Positions 1 to 6,836 of a stretch of 64,000 bases of DNA are shown here, in pieces. Positions within the stretch are counted from its first letter, which is position 1; each line of letters begins with the position of its first letter. This DNA is from JABDII01 sp963815325 (lineage in GTDB: Bacteria > Gemmatimonadota > Gemmatimonadetes > Gemmatimonadales > GWC2-71-9). Both the position numbers and the translations under genes were made by a program. The DNA lies in contig CAWFGG010000009.1 in assembly GCA_963815325.1 (NCBI GenBank), positions 310,001-374,000 on the forward strand, given 5' to 3'. The notes beneath the pieces were generated by a model. It did no database searches. It saw only the letters and a program-made list of their open reading frames with translations, and had not been told where the DNA came from.

Positions 1-1484
1 TAGAGATCGTCACCCAGATCGGGAGTCAGTTTGATGACTCGCTCGTAGGCGGCACAGGCCTCGTCGTACTTGCCGGCGCGATACAACAAGTCCGCCATGT
101 TCTTCGAGATCTGTGGCAGCGTGGGCTCCTCGGTAAACGCGCGGTCGAGTTGCGTCTCGGCGGCGGCGATGTCCCCGTCCAACTCCAAGAGCACCGCAAG
201 ATTGTTGTTCAACACGGCGCTCGCCGGATAGGACGCCACTCCCGCCCGAGCCACCTCCAATGCCGCGGCCTGGTTGCCGGCCCCGGCATGCGCCAGGGTC
301 GCCGCCCAGTACCAGGTAGCGGGCGGGTCCGCATCGCCCATGAGTTCCCGCGCCCGGATCAGGCGCGCAGACGCCAGCGCGTGGTCTTCGCGCAGCAGGG
401 CCGAGATCCCCCACCCCAGCGTGATCCGGGGATTGTCCCGCGCCTTGTCGACGGCCGCCGCGTAGGTGGCTTCGGCTTCGGTCAGCCGCCCGAGTCGCTC
501 CATGGCGAACGCCAAGTTGTGGAGCGCACTCGCACGCGGTCCTCCCTTCTCCACCGCGCGTTGGAACATCGCAATCGCTTCCTCCCACCGCCCGTGCTTG
601 ACGGCAATGAGTCCGAGATGGAAAGGTGCGTTCCCATCGGCGGGGCGCAGCTCCGCCACGCGCCGGAATTCCCTCTCGGCCTCCTCCAACATGCTGGCCC
701 GGTAGAAGGCGATTCCGAGGTTGCGGTGCTCCTCGATCCGCCCCTCGTTGGCCCGGCTGACCTCACTCGTGGCCGACGTGCCGACCCGGTGAACGAAGCC
801 GGCCGTGATCAGCCCGAAGAGTGCCTTGCCGACGTCGAATTCACCCATGCCGGCCGCGTCGATCAACTGGCTGACGTCGCGCTGTCCGTCGAGAAGGGGG
901 AGCAACCGCTCCTGCTCTGGAGAGAGCGTGGCTGTCGACGCGGCGATCCGGCTCTCGCGGACTTCGAAGATGACATCGAAGCTCGGGATTTTGTGTTGGA
1001 TGAGACTCCACTCGTCGACCCGCCTGGCGCCCTCGAGCAGTAATGTTTCCGGAGCGATGGAGACGAGCACGTCCTGAGTTGCAGGCTGCACATCGACTTC
1101 GAAATTGAATGTCCCCGAGTTCCACGTGAAGAGGAAATAGACGGCCTCCTCGATTTGCAAGGCAACGTACTGCACCAATTCCTCGCGGGAAATCGCTCCG
1201 GTATCGACCAATATCTGGCCGAGCTTCTTGTCATCGAATGTGCCTTGCAGGTCGATGGCTTGCGCCAATTGCTCGGGGGAGATCCGACCGCTGTTCACCA
1301 GGATATCGCCGAGCCGGTCGCGCCGGTTGACGATAGAGGCGTAGACGATGCGGCCGTTTCGGAAGTAGACGTAGCCGAAATTGTGGCGGTGGGCGACGGC
1401 CAGGCAGCCCGTCTTCTGGCCCATGGCCAGAAGCTGAACCACATCGGGAAGACTGGCCTCCTTGAGGCTGCCCTTGATGGCCAT
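1..1484 (-). CDS. DUF4388-TPR protein, 3' end cut by window edge
   Basis: The gene starts with ATG at 1484 (MAIKGSLKEASLPDVVQLLA) and stays open to position 1, so its C-terminus lies outside the window. Residues 1-100 look like a DUF4388 domain, with the motif GYVYFRNGRIVYA. Two short helical repeats of the type LGQILVDTGAISREEL follow, and then tetratricopeptide repeats from about residue 265 onward. The start overlaps the stop of the DnaA-like gene by one base (TGATG), so the two are translationally coupled. It is a paralogue of the protein at 5688-6836. DUF4388 proteins are associated with two-component and gliding systems, but their biochemical role is unknown. I infer a scaffold for the adjacent MglA/Che system. 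Confidence 0.85.
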   Translation of the reverse strand, partial: MAIKGSLKEASLPDVVQLLAMGQKTGCLAVAHRHNFGYVYFRNGRIVYASIVNRRDRLGDILVNSGRISPEQLAQAIDLQGTFDDKKLGQILVDTGAISREELVQYVALQIEEAVYFLFTWNSGTFNFEVDVQPATQDVLVSIAPETLLLEGARRVDEWSLIQHKIPSFDVIFEVRESRIAASTATLSPEQERLLPLLDGQRDVSQLIDAAGMGEFDVGKALFGLITAGFVHRVGTSATSEVSRANEGRIEEHRNLGIAFYRASMLEEAEREFRRVAELRPADGNAPFHLGLIAVKHGRWEEAIAMFQRAVEKGGPRASALHNLAFAMERLGRLTEAEATYAAAVDKARDNPRITLGWGISALLREDHALASARLIRARELMGDADPPATWYWAATLAHAGAGNQAAALEVARAGVASYPASAVLNNNLAVLLELDGDIAAAETQLDRAFTEEPTLPQISKNMADLLYRAGKYDEACAAYERVIKLTPDLGDDL

Positions 1485-3436
1485 CAGCTCCACTCCTCCA
1501 CGACCCGGTCGCCGGCATCGGGCCAATGCCAGACCATCTTCTCCCGGCTCCTGAGGCCGCCGGCCACAGGCACCACAACACCGCTCAGCCGGGTTCTCTG
1601 CTCGCGGGCGGGCGGCGCCTGCGGCATACCCTCCAAGAGCTCGCGGGCAAACGCCACCGTCGGCGTCTTCCCTTGGACCTCGGCGTTGTTGAGCAACCGA
1701 TGCACCAGGCCTTGGAGACTTCGCACCGACTCCGCCGGTCGATTCGCCAGGTAGGATGTGAGCTCGGGATCCACCAGACTGAGCTTGGCGGCCAGGAGGC
1801 GCTCGACTACGCGAGACCGGATTTCACGGTCTGGAGGAGCGAGGGCCACGACGAGGCCTCTCTGGAGGCGGTCCACGATGCCCCGGTCCAGCGCCAACTG
1901 CGGCAGGGGAACGACCGAGGTGACCACCAGCTGGGCGCGGGCCTCGAGCAGTGCGTCGAGCAGCTCCACCAGCTCGGCGCCGAGCGGCGGGTGGTCGGCC
2001 CACCGATGGATGTCGTCGATCAGGAGCCCGGTTACCCCGCGATAGCGTGATTGCCAGGCCGAGAGCCGGTTGGCCTCGCGCGCCGCCTCGAGGTCCGCGA
2101 TGAAGTCGCTGGCGGTGAGACATGCGATCGTCGCGTTGGGTGCCTCCGCGAGCTTGTTGGCGATTCCATGGAGCACATGGGTTTTCCCACACCCGCTCGG
2201 CGCAACGACAGCGAGCGGGTTGTGCCGGGTTCCCGGTTGGTCTACGACACCCCATGCCGAGCTGAGCGCGTCCTGATTGCCCGGAGCCTCGATCAGGTCC
2301 TCGAGCCGCCACATGCGAGAAGGCGTCGGAAGCGGATGCCGGCCTTGCCTCGCATGCTCGACCAAGGCGGCGGCGGCGGCCACCTGATCCGGATCCCGGA
2401 ATAACGGCGACCCGACCAGATCGGGCGATACGGTCTGGGCCTCCGATTCGAGACCGCGCAGCCGTTCCACGTCGGCCGTGAAAGATTCGAGAATCGCGTT
2501 GGGATCCGCTGGAAGATCGGCCTGGAGTAAGGCCTCGAGGCGGCGAGTGCGGAATCCTTCCCCCTCCCACCGGAGGATGGCCTCGGCCACTCGACTTCGC
2601 CACGCTTCGAGCTGTCCGGCCACCGTGGTCGTCACATCGCTGAGAAAGGTTCCGAACTCGTCGGCGTGAGGCCGGGGACTTTGACCGTCACCGGCTGGAC
2701 CGGTGACCTCTGCCAGGCCCATGTCGTTGAGGAGTCCCCGGGCCGCCTCGACGGTGAGCGGCAGATGCGTGCGCCGCTGCACCTCTTGAAAGCTGTCCAC
2801 GAGAGCGAGCAGCTGCCGGAGATCGGATTGGCCGACGCCGGCCAGCAGTTCGAGGATGTCCGGGTGGAACACCGCGCCGCGCTCCTGCACCCTGCGGCGC
2901 ACGACCTCGAGCCGGGTCTCCGGCGCCGGGGTAGCGACATCGGTCACCAAGCCCGCGGCACAACGCCGTGCCAGACGCTCGTCCAATCCGTCGATCCGGT
3001 TCGGCGCCCGATCAGATGCCATGACGACCTGGTGATTCCGCTCGAGCACGCTGTCGAGAACCCGGAGAATTTCCAGCTGCAGGTCGCGACGATAGGCGAG
3101 GAGGTGAATGTCATCCAGCAGCAGCACCTCGGCCTCGACATAGTGCCGGCAGTAGGCTTCCTCTTCGCCGGCATTCCGCGCAGTGGGCCAGGCAGAGGCG
3201 AAGTCCTCGATGCTCAGATATTCCACCGTGCACGAGGGGTCGATGTCCAACACCGCGTGCCCGATGGCCATCAGCAGGTGGGTCTTGCCCAGTCCTGGCC
3301 CACCGTAAATGTAGAGCGGGTTATAGATGCGGCCCGGAGTGTCCGCCACGGCCCGGGCCGCGGTCACCGCGAGTTGGTTGGTGGGTGCCACCACCAACGT
3401 GGTGAAGCGACACGAAGGCTTGAGCAGCGAGATCAC
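1484..3436 (-). CDS. Protein with two DnaA-like AAA+ ATPase modules
   Basis: This 650-residue protein starts at GTG 3436, which overlaps the mglA stop as GTGA. The first AAA+ module covers about 1-235, with Walker A GGPGLGKT at 45-52 and Walker B LLLDDI at 105-110. It also has the DnaA-type stretch LDERLARRC at 151-159. A helical linker covers about 255-370. A second module follows, with Walker A APSGCGKT at 412-419 and Walker B LLIDDI at 471-476. The DnaA C-terminal DNA-binding helix-turn-helix is absent, so it should not be a replication initiator. Its place between mglA and a DUF4388 gene suggests a role in the signalling or polarity operon. Substrate and oligomeric state are unknown. Confidence 0.8.
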   Translation of the reverse strand: MISLLKPSCRFTTLVVAPTNQLAVTAARAVADTPGRIYNPLYIYGGPGLGKTHLLMAIGHAVLDIDPSCTVEYLSIEDFASAWPTARNAGEEEAYCRHYVEAEVLLLDDIHLLAYRRDLQLEILRVLDSVLERNHQVVMASDRAPNRIDGLDERLARRCAAGLVTDVATPAPETRLEVVRRRVQERGAVFHPDILELLAGVGQSDLRQLLALVDSFQEVQRRTHLPLTVEAARGLLNDMGLAEVTGPAGDGQSPRPHADEFGTFLSDVTTTVAGQLEAWRSRVAEAILRWEGEGFRTRRLEALLQADLPADPNAILESFTADVERLRGLESEAQTVSPDLVGSPLFRDPDQVAAAAALVEHARQGRHPLPTPSRMWRLEDLIEAPGNQDALSSAWGVVDQPGTRHNPLAVVAPSGCGKTHVLHGIANKLAEAPNATIACLTASDFIADLEAAREANRLSAWQSRYRGVTGLLIDDIHRWADHPPLGAELVELLDALLEARAQLVVTSVVPLPQLALDRGIVDRLQRGLVVALAPPDREIRSRVVERLLAAKLSLVDPELTSYLANRPAESVRSLQGLVHRLLNNAEVQGKTPTVAFARELLEGMPQAPPAREQRTRLSGVVVPVAGGLRSREKMVWHWPDAGDRVVEEWS

Positions 3437-4035
3437 GCAACCCGGCTCCCCGCGGCCAGGCGCTTCAATACGAGCTCCGAAATGCCCCGCAACGTCTCAA
3501 ATACTCCGTTCCCGCTCAGACAATCGGCGCCGAAGCTCTTGACCGCTCGAAAATTCAAGGCGTCGTCGAGTTCGTCCGGCCCAAGGATGAGATCCGCAGG
3601 GAGATCCTGCTTGTTGTACTGGTAGACGATGGGCAATTCCCGAATATCAACACCGTGCGCGAGCAGATTCTCTTGCAGGTTCTGGAGGCTCTCGAGGTTA
3701 TCGTCGAATCGCCTGGCTTGGCTGTCGGCCACAAAGACGATGCCGTCTGCGCCCTGCAACACCAGCTTCCGGGTCGCATTGTAGTACACCTGCCCGGGCA
3801 CGGTGTACAACTGGAATCGTGTGACGAATCCTGAGATTGTGCCGAGCTCGAGCGGGAGAAAATCGAAAAACAGCGTGCGGTCGCCTGTGGTGGCGAGCGA
3901 CACCATGCGGCCCCGGCGCGCTTCCGGAACCCGACCATAGATGTACTGGAGATTGCTCGTCTTGCCGGATCGGCCTGGCCCGTAATAGACGATCTTACAG
4001 GTGATCTCGCGCGATGTGAAGTTGACTAGCGACAT
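3433..4035 (-). CDS. mglA: MglA-family small Ras-like GTPase
   Basis: This 200-residue protein starts MSLVNFTSREITCKIVYYGP, the N-terminus typical of MglA. The P-loop GPGRSGKT is at 19-26. The switch region FFDFLPLELG replaces a classical DxxG, as is usual in MglA, and the guanine-specificity motif reads YNKQD. MglA is the polarity switch of gliding motility and type IV pili in Myxococcus. Its GTPase-activating partner MglB is a Roadblock protein, and Roadblock genes lie immediately upstream here. The stop overlaps the next gene by four bases. Whether this cell glides, twitches or uses MglA for another polarity task cannot be told from the window. Confidence 0.93.
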   Translation of the reverse strand: MSLVNFTSREITCKIVYYGPGRSGKTSNLQYIYGRVPEARRGRMVSLATTGDRTLFFDFLPLELGTISGFVTRFQLYTVPGQVYYNATRKLVLQGADGIVFVADSQARRFDDNLESLQNLQENLLAHGVDIRELPIVYQYNKQDLPADLILGPDELDDALNFRAVKSFGADCLSGNGVFETLRGISELVLKRLAAGSRVA

Positions 4036-4038
4036 ATG

Positions 4039-4500
4039 CTACTGACCGAAAAGGGTTCGCAGGCTGGCGTTGAGCTCGTCCTCGAAATCCGATCCCAACA
4101 CCCGGTTGCTCGGGGCTTCGGTCGGAGCCTTCTTCGCCAAGTCCGCCACGAGGCGCTGGAAGAACAGCTGAACCAGCCCGAGTGAACTCTCAGGCCCGAA
4201 GACCACGAGTCCGATCCAGCGTCCTTTGGGCGTGTCGAAGCCGGAAAGGAACAAGCCGTGGTGGACTCCCTGGTGCGCCAGCGCGCGAAAGGGCGGCGCG
4301 TCCATCAGACGCGCAAGTTCGTCGGTCGACGCCATGATCCCGGCGCCCAACGCCGCGGCCGACATGACGTCGAAGGCGCGCGTGAATCCATGCTGGGCCA
4401 GTACCTGGCCAGCCGAAGTCATCAACAGCGTGAGCCGCGCAGCCGACTCATCCAGGAACGCGGCGAGCGGACCCTCCACCCATGGCTCAACGGCTCGCAT
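4039..4500 (-). CDS. Roadblock/LC7-like protein, candidate MglB-type partner
   Basis: This 153-residue soluble protein has an alpha/beta pattern compatible with a Roadblock/LC7 fold: LTLLMTSAGQVLAQHGF, then a helix AFDVMSAAALGAGIMASTDEL, then GLFLSGFDTPKGRWIGLVVF. The start ATG overlaps the stop of the gene before it (TGATG), and mglA begins three bases after its stop. Roadblock proteins adjacent to MglA usually act as its GAP or as dimeric platforms. Sequence identity with MglB was not assessed. The C-terminal 40 residues have no recognised motif. Confidence 0.75.
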   Translation of the reverse strand: MRAVEPWVEGPLAAFLDESAARLTLLMTSAGQVLAQHGFTRAFDVMSAAALGAGIMASTDELARLMDAPPFRALAHQGVHHGLFLSGFDTPKGRWIGLVVFGPESSLGLVQLFFQRLVADLAKKAPTEAPSNRVLGSDFEDELNASLRTLFGQ

Positions 4501-4847
4501 CAGATCCCTCGCTCCGCGACGTGGAGCATTTCCAACCGAGCCAGGCCGACATTGATGTCCGGAGCGCCAATCGCCACGACGAGCAAGTCGTCGTTGGACG
4601 GTACCGCGAGCACGGTCCCCGTTGCCGCCCGGAGGTGGATGAAGGTCGGCTGTCGTCGTCCCGCCGCTTCAGTGGTGCGCCGCAGCCGGCCGGCAAGGCT
4701 CGCGGTGAGCGCCGCGACCGGCGCGCCGTCCACCCCGTCCATGGACGATTCGGCGACGACAAGTCCGTCCGCGACTGACACCAGCATGGCTCCGCGCACG
4801 CCGTGGACCCGGGTGATCAAGTCGAGTGCAGTCGCGAACTCCTGCAT
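4500..4847 (-). CDS. Roadblock/LC7 domain protein
   Basis: This is a small 115-residue Roadblock/LC7 domain protein. Its typical features are RGAMLVSVADGLVVAESSMD near the N-terminus, a helix AALTASLAGRLRRTT, and strands TFIHLRAATGTVLAVP and LLVVAI. I place the start at ATG 4847, which overlaps the preceding stop as TGATG. In-frame GTG (4850) and TTG (4868) upstream are alternatives. It is the second of three Roadblock-containing proteins in a row. They probably form homo- or heterodimers that contact the MglA GTPase encoded 0.5 kb downstream. Confidence 0.85.
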   Translation of the reverse strand: MQEFATALDLITRVHGVRGAMLVSVADGLVVAESSMDGVDGAPVAALTASLAGRLRRTTEAAGRRQPTFIHLRAATGTVLAVPSNDDLLVVAIGAPDINVGLARLEMLHVAERGI

Positions 4848-5695
4848 CACTGCAATCCCTCGAGCCAAGCCCGCGCGACCCCGGCCGCATGGTCGGCAAC
4901 CACGCCCAGGCGTCCCAACGGAACGCTCTGCTCACGAACGAGAACCAACAGAGTTTCCGGTGTTGGAGCCACCACGAACAGATGACCATCCGGCGACTCT
5001 GCAGCCAGGCTGATCCACTGCCCCAGCCCGAGCAGTCGGGCAGTGCGGGAGGCTTCCTGCGACACGCCCGCGAGGTGGGCCGAGACCGCATCGGCCACGT
5101 CGTCACCCTCGGGACTGGTCAGTCCACCACCGAGGCGAAGTCCCCTCGTATCGAGAAGCAGGAGGCCGTCCTCGGCTCCTTCCAGACCCAGGAACAGCCG
5201 GGATGGGTCGGCACTGGGTACCGCCGCCTGCTCCGCAGTCAGCGCCGCCGCATCCATCTCCCGTCCGGCCCCATTCCCTGCCGCCGCTCGGCGAGCGAGG
5301 GCCTCCTTGACCCGAGCCAGGGCCGTTCGGGCCCCATCGTCGTCCGGCAGCTTCCGGGCGGCCGTCTCGAGGTGGGCCAATGCCCGGTCGAGCTCGCCTG
5401 CCACGAAATACAGGAACCCGATGCCTTTGTGCGCCCCGGGGTGGTCCGGCTCCAGCCGGAGGGCGATGTCCCACTCATCGAACGCCAACTCGAGTTGACC
5501 GCGATCCCCGAGAATCCTGGCGTATAGGTCGTGCGCATCGGCCGATTCCGAGTAGCGCCCAAGGCCAGCCAGCGCCACCTTTTCAGCGGCCTGGAGCTGT
5601 CCGCGCTGGCGCAGGGCCTCTCCCAGCGGTAGGAAGATCATGCTGGCGGGATCGCTGGCCAGCTGGGCCGTCATGACCCGGATACTGTCACTCAT
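4847..5695 (-). CDS. TPR-Roadblock fusion protein
   Basis: The start is ATG 5695 (MSDSIRVMTAQLASDPAS), whose first eight bases overlap the upstream stop (ATGAGTGA). The N-terminal half contains about three tetratricopeptide repeats, for example HDLYARILGDRGQLELAFDEW and GIGFLYFVAGELDRALAHLE. A low-complexity Ala-rich linker at about 135-165 precedes a C-terminal Roadblock/LC7-like domain (LFLGLEGAEDGLLLLDTRGL, HLFVVAPTPETLLVLV). The fusion of TPR and Roadblock in one chain suggests an adaptor joining the MglA/Roadblock part of the operon to the TPR and DUF4388 proteins. No enzyme motif is present. Confidence 0.8.
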   Translation of the reverse strand: MSDSIRVMTAQLASDPASMIFLPLGEALRQRGQLQAAEKVALAGLGRYSESADAHDLYARILGDRGQLELAFDEWDIALRLEPDHPGAHKGIGFLYFVAGELDRALAHLETAARKLPDDDGARTALARVKEALARRAAAGNGAGREMDAAALTAEQAAVPSADPSRLFLGLEGAEDGLLLLDTRGLRLGGGLTSPEGDDVADAVSAHLAGVSQEASRTARLLGLGQWISLAAESPDGHLFVVAPTPETLLVLVREQSVPLGRLGVVADHAAGVARAWLEGLQ

Positions 5696-6836
5696 GGCGC
5701 CCACGAACCGCATTATTCAAGAGCCTCGCCGCATCCTCCAGGCGATCGATCGTGTCCCCATGTTTTCGTTCGGCTGGATCCATGGTCTCCAAGCCTTTCC
5801 AGCGGTCCCACGCTCCCAAGGCGTCCCCAAAACGACCTGCCCCTGCAAGAGCCAGACCGAGCAGCCGAAGTCCAGGCCCCGTTTGACCTTGGAGGGCAAG
5901 CGCGCGATGAGCGGCATCCAGGGCTTCGCCGAATCGCCCGTTGGCGAGGGACACCCGGGCGAGGACGAGAAAGGCCTCCCCGTCCTCGGGATAGGCGAGG
6001 ACGGCGTCCTGGGCTACGAGGTGGGCTCCGGCCAGGTCCCCAGCCTGGAGGTGGTCATCGGCCTGGGCCGAGAGCACCTCCACTCCCCGGCCGGCACCGT
6101 TGCCGCCGTCGGTCGTCGCATCGCGGATGATGATGATGCCGGCCGACGCGAGTCCAAAGAGCGTCTTGGCGACGTCGAACTCGGGCTGTCGAACCCGCCG
6201 GGCCACTTCGCGAACCGTGGCCGTTCCATCGACGGCCGCAAGCACTTCCCACTCGAACGGGACCAGTTCCAGCGCGGCGGTGGCGGTGGCCTGTTCCGGA
6301 TTGAGTCCCGGCACTACCCCCTGATGCGGGATCTTGGCGACGATCCGACTCCATTCATCGATTCGCCGTGCCGCCTCCATGAGCAGCGCCTCCGGTGCGA
6401 TTCGAAACGAGGCTTCGGCCGGAGTCTGCCCCGGCTCTCCCTCCTCGAAGCGGAAGTATCCCTCGGACCAACTCATCAACTCGAAGATGACTTCCTCGAC
6501 TTGCGCACGGATATATCGGTCGAGTTCCCGACGGGAAATCGCTCCGATCTCCACTAACAGCTCCCCCAAGCGCCGGCCCGGGCGGCTTGCCTGAAGGGTC
6601 CGTGCACGGACGACGTCTTCTTCGGCCACCTTCCCCGTCCGGATCAACAGCTCCCCGAGCGGAAGTGGATTGCTCGCGATCATGGCACCCACCACCCACC
6701 CGTTCTCGAAGAACACGGTGCCTGCGTTTTCCCGCAGCTCGGACGTGACGTGGAGGACGCCGGTCTTTCGGCCCAAGTCCATGAGCTGAAAGACATCGTC
6801 GATGTGGAGTTCCTTTAGCGGCCCTTCAATCGCCAC
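5688..6836 (-). CDS. DUF4388-TPR protein (full length)
   Basis: This 382-residue protein starts at GTG 6836, preceded by GGAGTGAACG, and overlaps the end of the 905-residue TPR gene by 11 bases. An N-terminal DUF4388 domain (1-100, with GTVFFENGWVVGA) is followed by the two-helix repeats LGELLIRTGKVAEEDV and LGELLVEIGAISRREL. A middle part EVLAAVDGTATVREVARRV resembles a winged-helix-like segment, and TPR repeats occupy the last 130 residues. The layout matches the truncated gene at 1-1484. It is probably a scaffold of the chemosensory/MglA operon, and no catalytic residues are seen. Confidence 0.83.
   Translation of the reverse strand: MAIEGPLKELHIDDVFQLMDLGRKTGVLHVTSELRENAGTVFFENGWVVGAMIASNPLPLGELLIRTGKVAEEDVVRARTLQASRPGRRLGELLVEIGAISRRELDRYIRAQVEEVIFELMSWSEGYFRFEEGEPGQTPAEASFRIAPEALLMEAARRIDEWSRIVAKIPHQGVVPGLNPEQATATAALELVPFEWEVLAAVDGTATVREVARRVRQPEFDVAKTLFGLASAGIIIIRDATTDGGNGAGRGVEVLSAQADDHLQAGDLAGAHLVAQDAVLAYPEDGEAFLVLARVSLANGRFGEALDAAHRALALQGQTGPGLRLLGLALAGAGRFGDALGAWDRWKGLETMDPAERKHGDTIDRLEDAARLLNNAVRGRHE

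Noticed and set aside
1484..3436. Chromosomal replication initiator DnaA or an origin nearby
   Set aside because: The protein lacks the DNA-binding domain, and no cluster of DnaA boxes or dnaN/recF neighbours is present.
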